Source: Pseudomonas soli (GTDB taxonomy: Bacteria; Pseudomonadota; Gammaproteobacteria; Pseudomonadales; Pseudomonadaceae). Taken from it: DNA of 64,000 bases. Of this stretch, positions 11,844 through 24,078 are shown piece by piece. The DNA is taken from assembly GCF_900110655.1 (NCBI RefSeq), contig NZ_FOEQ01000005.1, forward strand, positions 124,001 through 188,000, read 5' to 3'. The notes below the pieces were generated by a model. That model was not told where the DNA came from. It ran no database searches and saw only the letters and a program-made list of their open reading frames with translations. Both the position numbers and the translations under genes were made by a program. Each line of letters starts with the position of its first letter. The stretch's first letter is position 1.

Positions 11844-12392
11844 TTATGGGAGCAAGCTCTTCACGTTGATCGGCTCGGCTTCGTTCTGTGCAGCGCCTTT
11901 CGGCTTGCCAGCGATTGCCATGCCCGCAACACGGTAGAAGTTGTAGTCAGGGTTCTTGCCGGGGCCGGAGATCAGCAGATCTTCTTTCTCGTACACCAGG
12001 TCCTGACGCTTGAACTCGGCCATTTCGAAATCCGGAGTCAGCTGGATCGCGGTGGTCGGGCACGCCTCTTCACACAGCCCGCAGAAGATGCAGCGCGAGA
12101 AGTTGATGCGGAAGAACTCGGGGTACCAACGGCCGTCCTCTGTCTCGGCCTTCTGCAGCGAGATGCAGCCGACCGGGCAGGCCACCGCGCAGAGGTTGCA
12201 CGCCACGCAGCGCTCCTCGCCATCGGGGTCGCGGGTGAGGACGATGCGGCCACGGTAGCGCGGCGGCAGGTACACGGGTTCTTCGGGGTATTGCAGGGTG
12301 TCGCGCTTGCGGAACCCGTGGGAGAACACCATTGCCAGGCTGCGCAGCTGGGTGCCGGTGCCCTTAACGATGTCGCCGATATACTTGAACAT
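11844..12392 (-). CDS. nuoI: NADH-quinone oxidoreductase subunit I (two 4Fe-4S clusters)
   Basis: 182 residues, a TYKY-type ferredoxin that carries clusters N6a and N6b between NuoG and NuoB. Two ferredoxin motifs are complete: [15 protein letters not shown] (cysteines 62, 65, 68, 72 and 76) and [15 protein letters not shown] (101, 104, 107, 111). It sits on the membrane arm near the quinone site. Confidence 0.97.
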   Translation of the reverse strand: MFKYIGDIVKGTGTQLRSLAMVFSHGFRKRDTLQYPEEPVYLPPRYRGRIVLTRDPDGEERCVACNLCAVACPVGCISLQKAETEDGRWYPEFFRINFSRCIFCGLCEEACPTTAIQLTPDFEMAEFKRQDLVYEKEDLLISGPGKNPDYNFYRVAGMAIAGKPKGAAQNEAEPINVKSLLP

Positions 12393-12403
12393 GGGTCAAA
12401 TCC

Positions 12404-13411
12404 TCACTGGGCCGCGACGGCTGGCGTGTTGTAGAGCACGATCGCAGCGGTCACCAGCAAATTGATCAGGGTCAGCGGCAGGCAGAACTTCCAGCTGAAG
12501 TCCATCACCTGGTCATAGCGTGGGCGCGGGATCGAGGCGCGCAGCAGGATGAACAGCATGATGAAGAACGCGGTCTTCAGGGCGAACCACAGGAACGGTA
12601 CCTGCGGCAGCAGGCCGAACGGGCCGTGCCAGCCACCGAAGAACAGGGTCACCAGCAGCGCCGAGATGAGGATGATGCCGATGTACTCACCGACGAAGAA
12701 CATGCCCCATTTCATGCCGGCGTATTCGATGTGGTAGCCGTCGGCCAGTTCCTGTTCCGCTTCCGGCTGGTCGAACGGGTGACGGTGGGTCACGGCGACG
12801 CCAGCGATGAAGAAGGTGCAGAAGCCGAAGAACTGCGGAATGATGAACCACAGGTTCTGGGCCTGGTAGTCAACGATGTCGCGCATGTTGAACGAACCCA
12901 CCTGCACCACCACGCCCATCAGCGCCAAGCCCAGGAACACTTCGTAGGACACGGTCTGCGCCGAAGCGCGCAGGCTGCCGAGCAGGGCGTACTTGTTGTT
13001 CGACGACCAGCCGGCGAACAGCACGGCGTAGACCGACAGGCCGGCCATGGCGAAGAAGAACAGCAGGCCGATGTTCAGGTCGGCCACGCCCCAGCCCGGG
13101 GTGATCGGGATGATCGAGAAGGCGATCAGCAGCGCGCTCATGGCGACTACGGGGGCCAGGGTGAAGATCACCTTGTCGACAAAGGGCGGGTTCCAGTCTT
13201 CCTTGAAGAACATCTTCAGCATGTCGGCGGCGATCTGGAACATGCCGAACGGGCCGACCCGGTTCGGGCCGTAGCGGTCCTGCCACCAGCCCAGCAGGCG
13301 ACGCTCGACGAAGCTGAGCAGCGCGCCGCAGACCACCACGGCCAGCAGCACCACGATTGCCTTGACGACCTGAATGATCACGTCGATCACTTCGGGGGTG
13401 AACCAGCTCAT
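12404..13411 (-). CDS. nuoH: NADH-quinone oxidoreductase subunit H
   Basis: 335 residues, the membrane subunit that lines the quinone cavity at the joint between the peripheral and membrane arms. Eight or so helices are visible. The loop [19 protein letters not shown] and the acidic stretch [16 protein letters not shown] match the conserved quinone-site loops. Its start overlaps nuoG by 4 bases. Confidence 0.97.
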   Translation of the reverse strand: MSWFTPEVIDVIIQVVKAIVVLLAVVVCGALLSFVERRLLGWWQDRYGPNRVGPFGMFQIAADMLKMFFKEDWNPPFVDKVIFTLAPVVAMSALLIAFSIIPITPGWGVADLNIGLLFFFAMAGLSVYAVLFAGWSSNNKYALLGSLRASAQTVSYEVFLGLALMGVVVQVGSFNMRDIVDYQAQNLWFIIPQFFGFCTFFIAGVAVTHRHPFDQPEAEQELADGYHIEYAGMKWGMFFVGEYIGIILISALLVTLFFGGWHGPFGLLPQVPFLWFALKTAFFIMLFILLRASIPRPRYDQVMDFSWKFCLPLTLINLLVTAAIVLYNTPAVAAQ

Positions 13412-16122
13412 TGTGCTGCCTCCTGCAGGCCTTCGACGGCTGCACCGAAGATGGCGGGCGGAATGCCGGCCAGGCCTTTGGGCAACGCAACCAGGCCAGC
13501 GCCCAGTTCTTCATTGATACGCAGCGGCAGGCGCAGCGACACACCGGCCACGTTCAGGCTCAGCATCGCGCCGTCGTTGACGCCCAGGCGGTCGGCTTCG
13601 GACTTGGCCAAGGCGACGTAGGCGGCCGGGATGCGCTCCTGCACCGGAGCGGCGCGCGAGGAGGACTCTTCGCTGCCGAACAGGTGGAAGAACGGAACCG
13701 CGGTCCAGGTGCCGCGAGCCGGGTTGAACGCGCCAGGGATGGCGGTGAACCAGCCCAGGCGGTCGCCTTGGGTCTCGATCAGGCGTACGCCTGGGTCACC
13801 GGCACGCAGATGGCCACCCACCTCGTCCTGGAACTTGTTCCAGGCTTGCGGCGAGTTCCAGCCCGGCGACCAGGCGAACGGAACCTGCTGACGCGGTTCG
13901 GCCGAACCCGAGTAGCCTTCCATGGAGAAGGCGAACGCGGTGTCCTTGTCCTGCGGGGTACGCGGCTCGTGCACGCTGATGTTGGCGCGCATGGCGGTAC
14001 GACCCGAGTAGCGCAGCGGCTCGCGGGCCAGCTTCATGCCCTTGATGCGGAACGCGGCGGAAGGTGCTGCGTTGACGATGCCGGCCAGTTGCGGTGCGGC
14101 TTCGGCGCAGGCGCTGGTGACGTGGTCCAGCTGGGTCCAGTCCACCGGCTTGTTCAGCAGGGTCGCGCGCAGGGCGTGCATCCAGCGCCAGCCTTCGTGG
14201 ATCTGGATGCTGCTGTCCAGGTATTGCGGGTCGAACACCTGGAAGAAGCGCTGGGCACGGCCTTCCTGGCTGACCAGGGTGCCATCGCCTTCGGCGAACG
14301 AAGCCGCCGGCAGCACCAGGTGGGCACGGTCAACGGTCGGGGTTTTCGAGTGATCGGCGACGATCACCACCTTGGCCGCAGCCAGCGCGGCGTCGACCTT
14401 GGCGGCCGGTACGCGGGCGTACAGGTCGTTTTCCAGCACGACGATGGCGTCGGCCTTGCCGCTGATCACGGCGTCCAGCGCCGCGTCGACGGACTCACCG
14501 CCCATCATCGCCAGACCGAGGCTGTTGGCCTCAGGCACGACCAGGCTCAGCGAACCGTTCTTCTCGCGCAGCTTGAGGGCCTTGGCGATGTTGGCGGCGG
14601 CTTCGATCAGCGCAGGGTCGGCCAGCGAAGTACCGGCGACGACCAGTGGGCGCTGGGCAGCGACCAGGGCGTCGGCGATGCGCTGGGCCAGGGCCTTGGC
14701 TTCGTCGTCCAGGCCGGCAACGGCAGGCGCGCTCGGGTCGATGGCATGGGCCACGGCGAAACCGATACGGGCGAGGTCGGCGGGAGCGGCGTGTACACAC
14801 TCTTCGGCAACGTCATCCAGCTTGGTTTCAGCCAAGGATGCGATGAACAGCGGGTACAGCGCGTGCTGGCCGATGTTCTTCACCGCGGCGTCCAGCCAAG
14901 GCTGCACGCGCATGGCGTCGGCCATGGCCTCGGCCTTGCCCTTGGTGGCCTGGCGCACGGCCAGGGCGACACGGGCGGCGGTCTGGGTCAGGTCTTCGCC
15001 GAGCACGAACACGGCGTCGTGGTCTTCGATGTCGCGCAGGGTCGGCACCGGCAGCGGGCTGTTGTTCAGCACGTCCAGCGCCAGGCGTACGCGGGCCAGC
15101 TCACCAGCCTCCATGCCCGAGTAGAAGTACTCGGCACCGACCAGCTCGCGCAGGCCGTAGTTGCTCTCGAGGCTGGCGCGTGGCGAGCCGATGCCGACGA
15201 TGGTGCGACCGCGCAGCAGGTCGGCGGCCTTGTCCAGGGCGGCGTCGAGGGACAGCTTGCTGCCATCGGCCAGGTGTGGCTGGCGCGGACGGTCCTTGCG
15301 GTTGACGTAGCCATAGCCGAAGCGGCCACGGTCGCACAGGAAGTACTGGTTCACCGAGCCGTTGAAGCGGTTCTCGATGCGGCGCAGTTCGCCGTAGCGT
15401 TCGCCGGGGCTGATGTTGCAACCGCTGGAGCAGCCATGGCAGATGCTCGGGGCAAACTGCATGTCCCACTTGCGGTTGTAGCGCTCGGAGTGGGTCTTGT
15501 CGGTGAACACACCGGTCGGGCAGACCTCGGTGAGGTTGCCGGAGAACTCGCTTTCCAGCACGCCGTCTTCGACGCGACCGAAGTACACGTTGTCGTGGGC
15601 GCCGTATACGCCCAGGTCGGTGCCGCCGGCGTAGTCCTTGTAGTAGCGCACGCAGCGGTAGCAGGCGATGCAGCGGTTCATCTCGTGGGCGATGAACGGG
15701 CCGAGGTCCTGGTTCTGGTGGGTACGCTTGGTGAAACGGTAGCGGCGCTCGTTGTGGCCGGTCATTACCGTCATGTCCTGCAGGTGGCAGTGACCGCCTT
15801 CCTCGCACACCGGGCAGTCGTGCGGGTGGTTGGTCATCAGCCATTCGACGACGCTGGCGCGGAACGCCTTGGACTCCTCATCGTCGATGGAGATCCAGGT
15901 GCCGTCGGAGGCAGGGGTCATGCAGGACATGACGATACGACCACGGGTGTCGTTCTCGTCGGTGTACTGCTTGACCGCGCACTGCCGGCAGGCGCCGACG
16001 CTACCGAGCGCCGGGTGCCAGCAGAAATAGGGGATGTCGAGGCCGAGTGACAGACATGCCTGTAACAGGTTGTCCGCACCGTTGACTTCGAGCGCTTTGC
16101 CGTCTACGTGGATAGTGGCCAT
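13408..16122 (-). CDS. nuoG: NADH-quinone oxidoreductase subunit G
   Basis: 904 residues, the large iron-sulfur subunit of the peripheral arm. The N-terminus has the 2Fe-2S N1b ligands (cysteines 34, 45, 48, 67), then [10 protein letters not shown] and [11 protein letters not shown] for further clusters, and CHGCSSGC of the extra N7 cluster found in E. coli-type enzymes. The rest is a molybdopterin-oxidoreductase-like fold without a cofactor role. It is separated from nuoF by 133 bases, the largest gap in the operon. Confidence 0.97.
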   Translation of the reverse strand: MATIHVDGKALEVNGADNLLQACLSLGLDIPYFCWHPALGSVGACRQCAVKQYTDENDTRGRIVMSCMTPASDGTWISIDDEESKAFRASVVEWLMTNHPHDCPVCEEGGHCHLQDMTVMTGHNERRYRFTKRTHQNQDLGPFIAHEMNRCIACYRCVRYYKDYAGGTDLGVYGAHDNVYFGRVEDGVLESEFSGNLTEVCPTGVFTDKTHSERYNRKWDMQFAPSICHGCSSGCNISPGERYGELRRIENRFNGSVNQYFLCDRGRFGYGYVNRKDRPRQPHLADGSKLSLDAALDKAADLLRGRTIVGIGSPRASLESNYGLRELVGAEYFYSGMEAGELARVRLALDVLNNSPLPVPTLRDIEDHDAVFVLGEDLTQTAARVALAVRQATKGKAEAMADAMRVQPWLDAAVKNIGQHALYPLFIASLAETKLDDVAEECVHAAPADLARIGFAVAHAIDPSAPAVAGLDDEAKALAQRIADALVAAQRPLVVAGTSLADPALIEAAANIAKALKLREKNGSLSLVVPEANSLGLAMMGGESVDAALDAVISGKADAIVVLENDLYARVPAAKVDAALAAAKVVIVADHSKTPTVDRAHLVLPAASFAEGDGTLVSQEGRAQRFFQVFDPQYLDSSIQIHEGWRWMHALRATLLNKPVDWTQLDHVTSACAEAAPQLAGIVNAAPSAAFRIKGMKLAREPLRYSGRTAMRANISVHEPRTPQDKDTAFAFSMEGYSGSAEPRQQVPFAWSPGWNSPQAWNKFQDEVGGHLRAGDPGVRLIETQGDRLGWFTAIPGAFNPARGTWTAVPFFHLFGSEESSSRAAPVQERIPAAYVALAKSEADRLGVNDGAMLSLNVAGVSLRLPLRINEELGAGLVALPKGLAGIPPAIFGAAVEGLQEAAQ

Positions 16123-16141
16123 TGTTCAAAGTTCTTCGTTG

Positions 16142-16157
16142 GCCCGCGTGAGCGGGC
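16142..16157 (-). other. Small hairpin between nuoF and nuoG
   Basis: GCCCGC-GTGA-GCGGGC forms a perfect 6-bp stem with a GNRA-like loop on the plus strand and TCAC on the message strand. It lies 20 bases upstream of nuoG, near its ribosome site. There is no T-run, so it is not a terminator. It may affect mRNA processing or nuoG translation, which is inference only. Confidence 0.35.
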
Positions 16158-16161
16158 GTGG

Positions 16162-16251
16162 CTAATGGAAATCGGTGAGCTTGCGGCCGGCCTCGAGTCG
16201 TTCGGGCCGGCCAGCAGGCTGGCGGATGGCACGGACCATCCGCTGTTTCAT
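16162..16251 (-). CDS. Possible 29-residue small ORF between nuoF and nuoG
   Basis: The 133-base gap between nuoF and nuoG holds an ATG frame of 29 codons, MKQRMVRAIRQPAGRPERLE... ending TDFH. It begins 4 bases after the nuoF stop. The peptide is strongly basic (8 Arg/Lys in the first 24). No strong ribosome site is visible, but coupling to nuoF termination could serve. It may be only spacer sequence. Confidence 0.2.
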   Translation of the reverse strand: MKQRMVRAIRQPAGRPERLEAGRKLTDFH

Positions 16252-16255
16252 CTTG

Positions 16256-17617
16256 TTATGCGCCGACCACGATCGGCTTCGCCAGGTTCGGGCGCAGGGT
16301 GCCAGCGCTTTCTGGCGCCACACCGGCCTCGAACTCCGAGCGGAAGTATTTGATGGCACTGCCCAATGGCTCGACGGCACCTGGTGCATGAGCACAGAAG
16401 GTACGGCCTGGGCCGAGGAAGTTGACCAGCCCCAGTAGCGTCTCGATGTCTTCGGCGCGGCCTTGGCCGTTCTCCAGTGCGCGCAGCATCTTCACGCTCC
16501 ACGGCAGGCCGTCACGGCAAGGGGTGCACCAGCCGCACGACTCGCGGGCGAAGAACTCTTCCATGTTGCGCAGCAGCGACACCATGTTGACGCTGTCGTC
16601 GACCGCCATGGCCAGGCCGGTACCCATACGGGTGCCGACCTTGGCGATGCCACCGGCATACATCTGCGCATCGAGGTGCTCGGGCAGCAGGAAGCCGGTA
16701 CCGGCGCCGCCAGGCTGCCAGCACTTGAGCTTGAAGCCGTCGCGCATGCCGCCAGCGTAGTCTTCGAACAGCTCGCGGGCGGTGACGCCGAATGGCAGCT
16801 CCCACAGGCCCGGGTTCTTCACCTTGCCGGAGAAGCCCATCAGCTTGGTGCCGTGGTCTTCACTGCCTTCGCGGGCCAGCGACTTGTACCAGTCGTTGCC
16901 GTTGGCGACGATGGCCGGCACGTTGCACAGGGTCTCGACATTGTTAACGCAGGTCGGCTTGCCCCACACGCCGACGGCGGCAGGGAAGGGCGGCTTGGAG
17001 CGCGGGTTGGCGCGACGGCCTTCGAGGGAGTTGATCAACGCGGTCTCTTCACCGCAGATGTAACGCCCGGCACCGGTGTGCACGAATAGCTCGAAGTCGA
17101 AACCGGAACCCAGGATGTTCTTGCCCAGCAGGCCGGCGGCCTTGGCTTCATCGATGGCGCGGTTGAGGTTCTTCGCCGCGGTGGTGTATTCGCCACGCAG
17201 GAAGATGTAACCACGGTAGGCCTTAAGGGCGCGGGCGCTGATCAGCATGCCCTCGACCAGCAGATGGGGCTGTTGCTCCATCAGCATGCGGTCCTTCCAG
17301 GTGTTGGGCTCCATTTCATCCGCGTTGCACAGCAGGTAGCGGATGTTCATGGATTCGTCTTTGGGCATCAGGCCCCACTTCACGCCAGTGGGGAAGCCCG
17401 CGCCGCCCCGGCCCTTGAGGCCGGAGTCCTTGACGCTCTGCACGATGTCGTCGGCGGACATGTCGGCCAGCGCCTTGCGCGCGGCGGCATAGCCGTTCTT
17501 GGACTCGTACTCGGTCAGCCAGACCGGCTCGCCGTCGTCGCGCAGGCGCCAGGTCAGCGGGTGGGTTTCGGCGCTGCGCGCAATGCGGTTGGCCGGGCCG
17601 AAGGAAGTGATGGTCAT
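16256..17617 (-). CDS. nuoF: NADH-quinone oxidoreductase subunit F (FMN and NADH site)
   Basis: 453 residues, the NADH dehydrogenase subunit that binds NADH, FMN and 4Fe-4S cluster N3. The FMN loop [10 protein letters not shown] is at 69-78. [19 protein letters not shown] follows, and the cluster motif [12 protein letters not shown] plus a later TFCAHA supply the four cysteines. The start [11 protein letters not shown] at 17617 overlaps the nuoE stop by 4 bases, so upstream in-frame starts are rejected. Confidence 0.97.
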   Translation of the reverse strand: MTITSFGPANRIARSAETHPLTWRLRDDGEPVWLTEYESKNGYAAARKALADMSADDIVQSVKDSGLKGRGGAGFPTGVKWGLMPKDESMNIRYLLCNADEMEPNTWKDRMLMEQQPHLLVEGMLISARALKAYRGYIFLRGEYTTAAKNLNRAIDEAKAAGLLGKNILGSGFDFELFVHTGAGRYICGEETALINSLEGRRANPRSKPPFPAAVGVWGKPTCVNNVETLCNVPAIVANGNDWYKSLAREGSEDHGTKLMGFSGKVKNPGLWELPFGVTARELFEDYAGGMRDGFKLKCWQPGGAGTGFLLPEHLDAQMYAGGIAKVGTRMGTGLAMAVDDSVNMVSLLRNMEEFFARESCGWCTPCRDGLPWSVKMLRALENGQGRAEDIETLLGLVNFLGPGRTFCAHAPGAVEPLGSAIKYFRSEFEAGVAPESAGTLRPNLAKPIVVGA

Positions 17618-18111
17618 ACGTAACCCTCCAGCAGCTTGGAGACGCCGGCAGGTTGCACGTCGCCAAAGGTGTCGTCGTCGATCATCAGCGCCGGGGCCTT
17701 GTCGCAGTTGCCCAGGCAGCACACCGGCAGCAGGGTGAAGCGCCCGTCCGCGGTGGTCTGGCCGAGGCCGATGCCCAGCTCGCTCTGGATCTGGCTGACC
17801 ACCGATTCATGGCCGCCGATGTAGCAGACCATGCTGTCGCATACGCGGATGATGTGGCGGCCGACCGGCTGGCGGAAGATCTGGCTGTAGAAGGTGGCCA
17901 CACCCTCGACGTCGCTGGCGGGGATGCCCAGCACTTCGCCGATGGCGTAGATGGCGCCGTCCGGCACCCAGCCGCGCTCTTTCTGCACGATCTTCAGGGC
18001 TTCGATGGACGCCGCGCGCGGGTCCTCGTAGTGATGCATCTCGTGCTCGATGGCCGAGCGCTCGGTTTCGCTCAGGGCGAAACGGTCGGTTTGGATAAGC
18101 GTGCTGTTCAT
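17614..18111 (-). CDS. nuoE: NADH-quinone oxidoreductase subunit E (2Fe-2S N1a)
   Basis: 165 residues, thioredoxin-fold 2Fe-2S subunit next to NuoF. Ligands are in CDSMVC (cysteines 91 and 96) and CLGNC (132 and 136), the standard C-x4-C and C-x3-C pattern of cluster N1a. It starts 2 bases after nuoCD and overlaps nuoF by 4 bases. Confidence 0.97.
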   Translation of the reverse strand: MNSTLIQTDRFALSETERSAIEHEMHHYEDPRAASIEALKIVQKERGWVPDGAIYAIGEVLGIPASDVEGVATFYSQIFRQPVGRHIIRVCDSMVCYIGGHESVVSQIQSELGIGLGQTTADGRFTLLPVCCLGNCDKAPALMIDDDTFGDVQPAGVSKLLEGYV

Positions 18112-18113
18112 GC

Positions 18114-19913
<1,800 letters not shown>

Positions 19914-19974
19914 TCAACGTTAAGAATGAAGCCAGGCCGCCGGCTCCTGGGGGAGCGGGCGGCAGGTCGCTGGA

Positions 19975-20652
19975 TCAGACTTCGTCGGGGCTGCGCAGGT
20001 TGGTTACCGCGATACGCTGTTCGCGACGCAGGTCTTTCTGGGCGGGCATCTCGGCACGGTAGATGCCTTGATCGCCAACAACCCAGGAAAGCGGGCGTCG
20101 CTCCTGGCCGATCGATTCCTGCAGCAGCATCAAGCCTTGCAGGAACGCCTCGGGGCGCGGCGGGCAGCCAGGCACGTACACGTCCACGGGGAGGAACTTG
20201 TCGACCCCCTGAACGACCGAGTAGATGTCGTACATGCCGCCGGAGTTGGCGCACGAACCCATGGAGATGACCCACTTGGGCTCGAGCATCTGCTCGTACA
20301 GGCGCTGGATGATCGGCGCCATCTTCACGAAGCAGGTACCGGCGATGACCATGAAGTCGGCCTGACGCGGCGAGGCCCGGATGACTTCGGCGCCGAAGCG
20401 GGCGATGTCGTGGGGTGCCGTGAAGGCCGTGGTCATTTCCACGTAGCAGCAGGAAAGGCCGAAGTTGTACGGCCAGAGGGAGTTCTTGCGACCCCAGTTG
20501 ACCGCGCCACGCAGCACATCCTCGAGTTTCCCCATGTAGATGTTCTTGTGGACCTGGTCTTCCAGCAGTTGATCGGTGACGGTTTCCCGCTCACCGACCG
20601 GATACTGCTCGTTAGGTGCGTCCGGATCGATTCTGGTGAGATTGTATTGCAT
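19975..20652 (-). CDS. nuoB: NADH-quinone oxidoreductase subunit B (cluster N2)
   Basis: 225 residues, PSST-type subunit carrying the terminal 4Fe-4S cluster N2 that reduces quinone. Adjacent cysteines 68 and 69 (LSCCYVEM), C134 (GSCANSGG) and C163 (VPGCPPRPE) are the ligands, including the unusual tandem pair. It lies 9 bases after nuoA. Confidence 0.97.
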   Translation of the reverse strand: MQYNLTRIDPDAPNEQYPVGERETVTDQLLEDQVHKNIYMGKLEDVLRGAVNWGRKNSLWPYNFGLSCCYVEMTTAFTAPHDIARFGAEVIRASPRQADFMVIAGTCFVKMAPIIQRLYEQMLEPKWVISMGSCANSGGMYDIYSVVQGVDKFLPVDVYVPGCPPRPEAFLQGLMLLQESIGQERRPLSWVVGDQGIYRAEMPAQKDLRREQRIAVTNLRSPDEV

Positions 20653-20661
20653 GCCAAAGCC

Positions 20662-21075
20662 TCATTGTTTCAGCTTCGCTTGCCGCTTGCGGCGACCTTC
20701 GGGAGCCCAATCGAGCGCCCCGACGCGCCATAGGTAGACAAGACCTGCCAACAGAATTGCTATGAAAACGAGTGCTTCGACGAATCCGGTCCAGCCGCTT
20801 TCGCGGACGGACACAGACCATGCATACAGGAAGAGGGCTTCGATATCGAAGATCACGAACAGCATCGCGACCAGATAGAATTTGGCGGACAGGCGCAGGC
20901 GGGCACTGCCAACGGGCAGCATGCCGGATTCGAAGGGTTCGTTCTTGGCGCGACCCCAGGCCTTGCTACCGAGCAGGCTGGACAGGCCGAGCATGAAGGC
21001 ACACAGGCCGACGACACCCAGGAGGAAGATGGCAAAGCCCCAGTTGTGGGCGATGAGTCCTGCCGAATCGGACAT
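20662..21075 (-). CDS. nuoA: NADH-quinone oxidoreductase subunit A
   Basis: 137 residues, three transmembrane helices, first gene of the complex I operon. The loop [25 protein letters not shown] region (cytoplasmic, between helices 1 and 2) and [11 protein letters not shown] are family hallmarks. An AAGGA ribosome site precedes the ATG at 21075. Promoter elements should lie in the AT-rich 380-base gap upstream. Confidence 0.96.
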
Positions 21076-21455
21076 GCTAGAAATCCTTATACAGAGACCC
21101 AGCTCTGCAGTCTGAAATAAGTAGAGCGGCGACGTGGTGTCGCAGACGCAGTGACCAAATGTCGCAGCTGAATCAATCGCGCTGATTTTATGGGTAAACC
21201 CAGTGCAAGTAAAATTTCCGTTGCAAATTTATTCGTAGGTTTAAGAACAAAAATCTTTCGTAACTGGCTGAAAGCCTTGAGTTTCGGGCATTGCACGCGG
21301 ATTTGTTAATTATGTTTCTTACCCCGCGTAATGACTGACTAGTTGCGTAATGATAATTAATATCATTTGATATGGGCTGTATTGTTTTAGCTGTTCTGGG
21401 CCTTGCAAAGTTCATCAGCCGATCTGCCCACTTGCAAATGCGAAAAACTCTCGTT
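21076..21455 (-). promoter_or_regulatory. nuo operon upstream region
   Basis: This 380-base gap between the 3' end of the YhhN-like gene and nuoA holds no convincing gene. Its composition is markedly AT-rich compared with its neighbours. It contains a repeated GCGTAATGA at 21325-21351 and the palindrome described at 21349-21367. It must carry the nuo promoter. No clear Anr/FNR box (TTGAT-N4-ATCAA) was found. Confidence 0.6.
21349..21367. promoter_or_regulatory. Fur-like AT-rich palindrome upstream of nuoA
   Basis: AATGATA-ATTAA-TATCATT is a perfect 7-bp inverted repeat with a 5-base centre. Aligned to the Fur consensus it matches about 13 of 19 positions. It lies about 274 bases upstream of nuoA, with no other gene transcribed away from it. 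Iron control of nuo is plausible because the operon encodes many iron-sulfur clusters, but the distance is large. Confidence 0.35.
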
Positions 21456-22118
21456 CTAGCAGCTTCCGATGCTGCGGGTACCGCTCTGGATCAATACTTT
21501 GTCGTTTGCGCCGCGGCTGACCGACGCGGCAATGAGCCACTGGCCGAGCCAGTAGGACAGGATGATCAGGTACTCGGCAGCGGCGAACGGGCTGACGAAG
21601 CGGTCGATGCCGATCAGGCTGTCGGAGAACACGAAGGCGCAGGCACCCATTGCGGCGACACCGCCACACGCCAGGGCGCGCCAGAGCATGCAGCAGATCG
21701 CAAGGGCATACAGCGCCACCGGGATCAGCAGTGGGCCCAGGCCGTGGCTGGCGAGCAGGCCGAACAGCGAGGCGCCCACCAGCAGTGCGAAGGCCAGTGA
21801 GGGGTAGGCCGGGCGTTGGGTCAGGCTGCAGTAACCGCGAAGGTACGCCAGGTGGGCGCAAAGGAACGCGGCCAGGCCGAACACGAACAGGTCGCGGGGG
21901 ATGGCCAGGAGGATGTCGCCGAGTACCGAGAAGGCCAGGCCGATCATGATCCAGCGACGGTAGGGCGTGGTGGGCGTACTGCCCAGCCAGGCGATCAGGC
22001 TCAGGACCGGGATGGGTTTGCTCAGGAGGCCGAGCAGGGCGTTGTCGCTGGCCAGTGCGTATATATAGAGGGCAGCGGCTGCGACGGCGATCAGGATCAG
22101 GTGGCTTGGACGAGGCAT
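21456..22118 (-). CDS. YhhN/TMEM86-type lysoplasmalogenase-like membrane protein
   Basis: 220 residues with about eight hydrophobic helices and the YhhN pattern: LGDILLAIPRDLFVFGLAAF in the middle and FVFSDSLIGIDRF later, where conserved aspartates lie in helices. Eukaryotic relatives (TMEM86) hydrolyse lysoplasmalogens. The bacterial role is unclear. The start MPRPSHLILI at 22118 follows AAGGACC, a better ribosome site than the longer in-frame alternatives. It lies between the nuo promoter region and aceA on the same strand, separated from aceA by its terminator. Confidence 0.8.
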   Translation of the reverse strand: MPRPSHLILIAVAAAALYIYALASDNALLGLLSKPIPVLSLIAWLGSTPTTPYRRWIMIGLAFSVLGDILLAIPRDLFVFGLAAFLCAHLAYLRGYCSLTQRPAYPSLAFALLVGASLFGLLASHGLGPLLIPVALYALAICCMLWRALACGGVAAMGACAFVFSDSLIGIDRFVSPFAAAEYLIILSYWLGQWLIAASVSRGANDKVLIQSGTRSIGSC

Positions 22119-22208
22119 GGGCGGTCCTTGCGGCTGGGTAGCCACAAGCATAGACCTGATCTGCGGTATTGCCTGTGCCCCGCAAAAGGGTCGGTACAGG
22201 CAATAAGA

Positions 22209-22240
22209 AAGGCCCAGGACTTTCACAAGCCCCGGGCCTT
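22209..22240 (-). terminator. aceA terminator
   Basis: A long stem: AAGGCCC (22209-22215) pairs with GGGCCTT (22234-22240), and GGACTT pairs with AAGCCC inside, with one mismatch, one G-U pair and a 4-base loop. On the minus strand it is followed by TTTCTTATT. It lies 23 bases after the aceA stop. Confidence 0.8.
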
Positions 22241-22262
22241 CCTGTTCAGCAGTTCACCAGAC

Positions 22263-23588
22263 TCAGTGGAACTGCTCTTCCTCTGTCGAACCAGTCAGTG
22301 CGGTAACCGACGAAGCGCCACCCTGGATCACGGTGGTCATGTCATCGAAGTAGCCGGTGCCGACTTCCTGCTGGTGCGCCACGAAGGTGTAGCCTTTGCT
22401 GGCGTCAGCGAATTCCTGCTCCTGCAGCTTCACGTAGGCGGTCATGTCGTTGCGGGCGTAGTCGTGCGCCAGGTTGAACATGCCGTGCCACATGTTGTGG
22501 ATGCCGGCCAGGGTGATGAACTGGTGCTTGTAGCCCATGGCCGACAGCTCCCGCTGGAACTTGGCGATGGTGGCGTCGTCCAGGTTCTTCTTCCAGTTGA
22601 AGGAAGGCGAGCAGTTGTAAGACAGCAGTTGGTCCGGGTATTCCTTCTTGATTGCTTCGGCGAAGCGACGGGCTTCGTCCAGGTCCGGCTTGGCGGTTTC
22701 GCACCAGATCAGGTCGGCATACGGCGCGTAGGCCAGGCCGCGGGAGATGGCCTGATCGAGGCCGGCGCGGACTTTGTAGAAGCCTTCACGGGTACGGTCG
22801 CCGATCACGAACGGCTGGTCGTACGGATCGCAGTCGCTGGTCAGCAGGTCGGCGGCGTTGGCGTCGGTACGGGCCAGGATGATGGTCGGCACACCGGCAA
22901 CGTCGGCGGCCAGACGGGCAGCCACGAGCTTCTGTACGGCTTCCTGGGTCGGGACCAGTACCTTGCCGCCCATGTGGCCGCATTTTTTCACCGAGGCCAG
23001 CTGGTCTTCGAAGTGCACGCCGGCGGCGCCCGCTTCGATCATGTTCTTCATCAGCTCGTAGGCATTCAGCACGCCGCCGAAACCGGCTTCTGCGTCGGCC
23101 ACGATCGGTGCGAAGTAGTCGATGTAGCCCTCGTCACCTGGGTTCTTGCCGGCTTTCCACTGGATCTGGTCTGCGCGGCGGAAAGAGTTGTTGATGCGCT
23201 TGACTACGGTCGGCACCGAGTCGACCGGGTACAGCGATTGGTCGGGGTACATCGACTCGGCCGAGTTGTTGTCGGCGGCAACCTGCCAGCCGGACAGGTA
23301 GATGGCCTGGATGCCAGCCTTGACCTGTTGCACAGCCTGGCCGCCGGTCAGGGCGCCCATGCAGTTGACGAAATCTTTTTCAGGGCGGAAGGACGGGTGG
23401 GCACCTTGGGTGACCAGCTTCCACAGTTTTTCCGCGCCCTGGCGAGCCAGGGTGTGCTCCGGCTGCAGGGAGCCACGCAGGCGAACGACATCGGCGGCGG
23501 TGTAGGTACGGGTCACGCCTTTCCAGCGCGGGTTCTCGGCCCAGTCTTTCTCGAGGGCTGCAATTTGCTGTTCGCGTGTCAGTGCCAT
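22263..23588 (-). CDS. aceA: Isocitrate lyase
   Basis: 441 residues. Cleaves isocitrate to glyoxylate and succinate, the first step of the glyoxylate shunt, needed for growth on acetate and fatty acids. The catalytic signature KKCGH is at 201-205 (C203 nucleophile region). The length matches the short gamma-proteobacterial form. A GAGG ribosome site precedes the ATG at 23588. A putative RccR operator lies about 400 bases upstream. A terminator follows the gene, so it is probably monocistronic. Confidence 0.96.
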   Translation of the reverse strand: MALTREQQIAALEKDWAENPRWKGVTRTYTAADVVRLRGSLQPEHTLARQGAEKLWKLVTQGAHPSFRPEKDFVNCMGALTGGQAVQQVKAGIQAIYLSGWQVAADNNSAESMYPDQSLYPVDSVPTVVKRINNSFRRADQIQWKAGKNPGDEGYIDYFAPIVADAEAGFGGVLNAYELMKNMIEAGAAGVHFEDQLASVKKCGHMGGKVLVPTQEAVQKLVAARLAADVAGVPTIILARTDANAADLLTSDCDPYDQPFVIGDRTREGFYKVRAGLDQAISRGLAYAPYADLIWCETAKPDLDEARRFAEAIKKEYPDQLLSYNCSPSFNWKKNLDDATIAKFQRELSAMGYKHQFITLAGIHNMWHGMFNLAHDYARNDMTAYVKLQEQEFADASKGYTFVAHQQEVGTGYFDDMTTVIQGGASSVTALTGSTEEEQFH

Positions 23589-24078
23589 GGAAATAAACCT
23601 CGTCGCATCGATCTTGAGTGTAATTGTGCTGATGCTCGGATACGCGGGTCAGAGGGCCAGGCTGTGCTGTCCGGGGGAGTGCGGCGGCGAACGGGGAAGT
23701 GCGAAGGGGAAGGGTGGGCAGGCCAGGCGAAGGTGTGCCCTGCAGGTTGGCTCGTGGATGCCTTGCTGCGGTGCGACGCGATTGCCAGAACTGCGGTGAT
23801 GCGCTTCCGTCCCTCGGGACAACTTCTTCGTTGCAGTCGCAATCCCGTCGAACCGCCTTGTGGGCCGTATGGACACGAGGTGCCTCCACGGTGGGAGGAG
23901 CGCACCTCGAAGACCCTTGCCAGGGCCTCTGATTAGCGGGAGCGAGGCCATCATGCCCTTGGCGAAAAGAGCCTGTCAAACATTTTGTAGTGCTTTTTTA
24001 TGCTTACTACATCTTTGGTCTAATGCGACTTGGCGGTCAGTTTCAAGGCCCTTGGTCGAGGCCTTGAATTACCTGGGG
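23589..24078 (-). other. 490-base gap upstream of aceA
   Basis: No gene is supported here: the open frames on both strands are short, lack ribosome sites and look like GC shadows. The half next to aceA (23640-23940) is GC-rich, and the half near 23975-24030 is AT-rich and carries the RccR-like site. A long untranslated aceA leader or a small RNA is possible. CAAGGCC (24044-24050) and GGCCTTG (24060-24066) form a hairpin just past the 24079 gene, without a T-run. Confidence 0.5.
23986..24011. promoter_or_regulatory. Putative RccR operator (TGTAGT-N14-ACTACA)
   Basis: Two perfect inverted hexamers TGTAGT and ACTACA are separated by 14 AT-rich bases. From memory, RccR of P. fluorescens, an RpiR-family regulator responding to KDPG, binds TGTAGT/ACTACA pairs at aceA, glcB, aceE and gap. 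This site is upstream of aceA only, which supports the assignment, but it lies about 400 bases from the start codon. Confidence 0.55.

Noticed and set aside
13411..16050. 879-codon open frame antisense to nuoG
   Set aside because: nuoG is certain from its iron-sulfur motifs. The antisense product is Val/Gly/Ala/His-rich with no recognisable domain.
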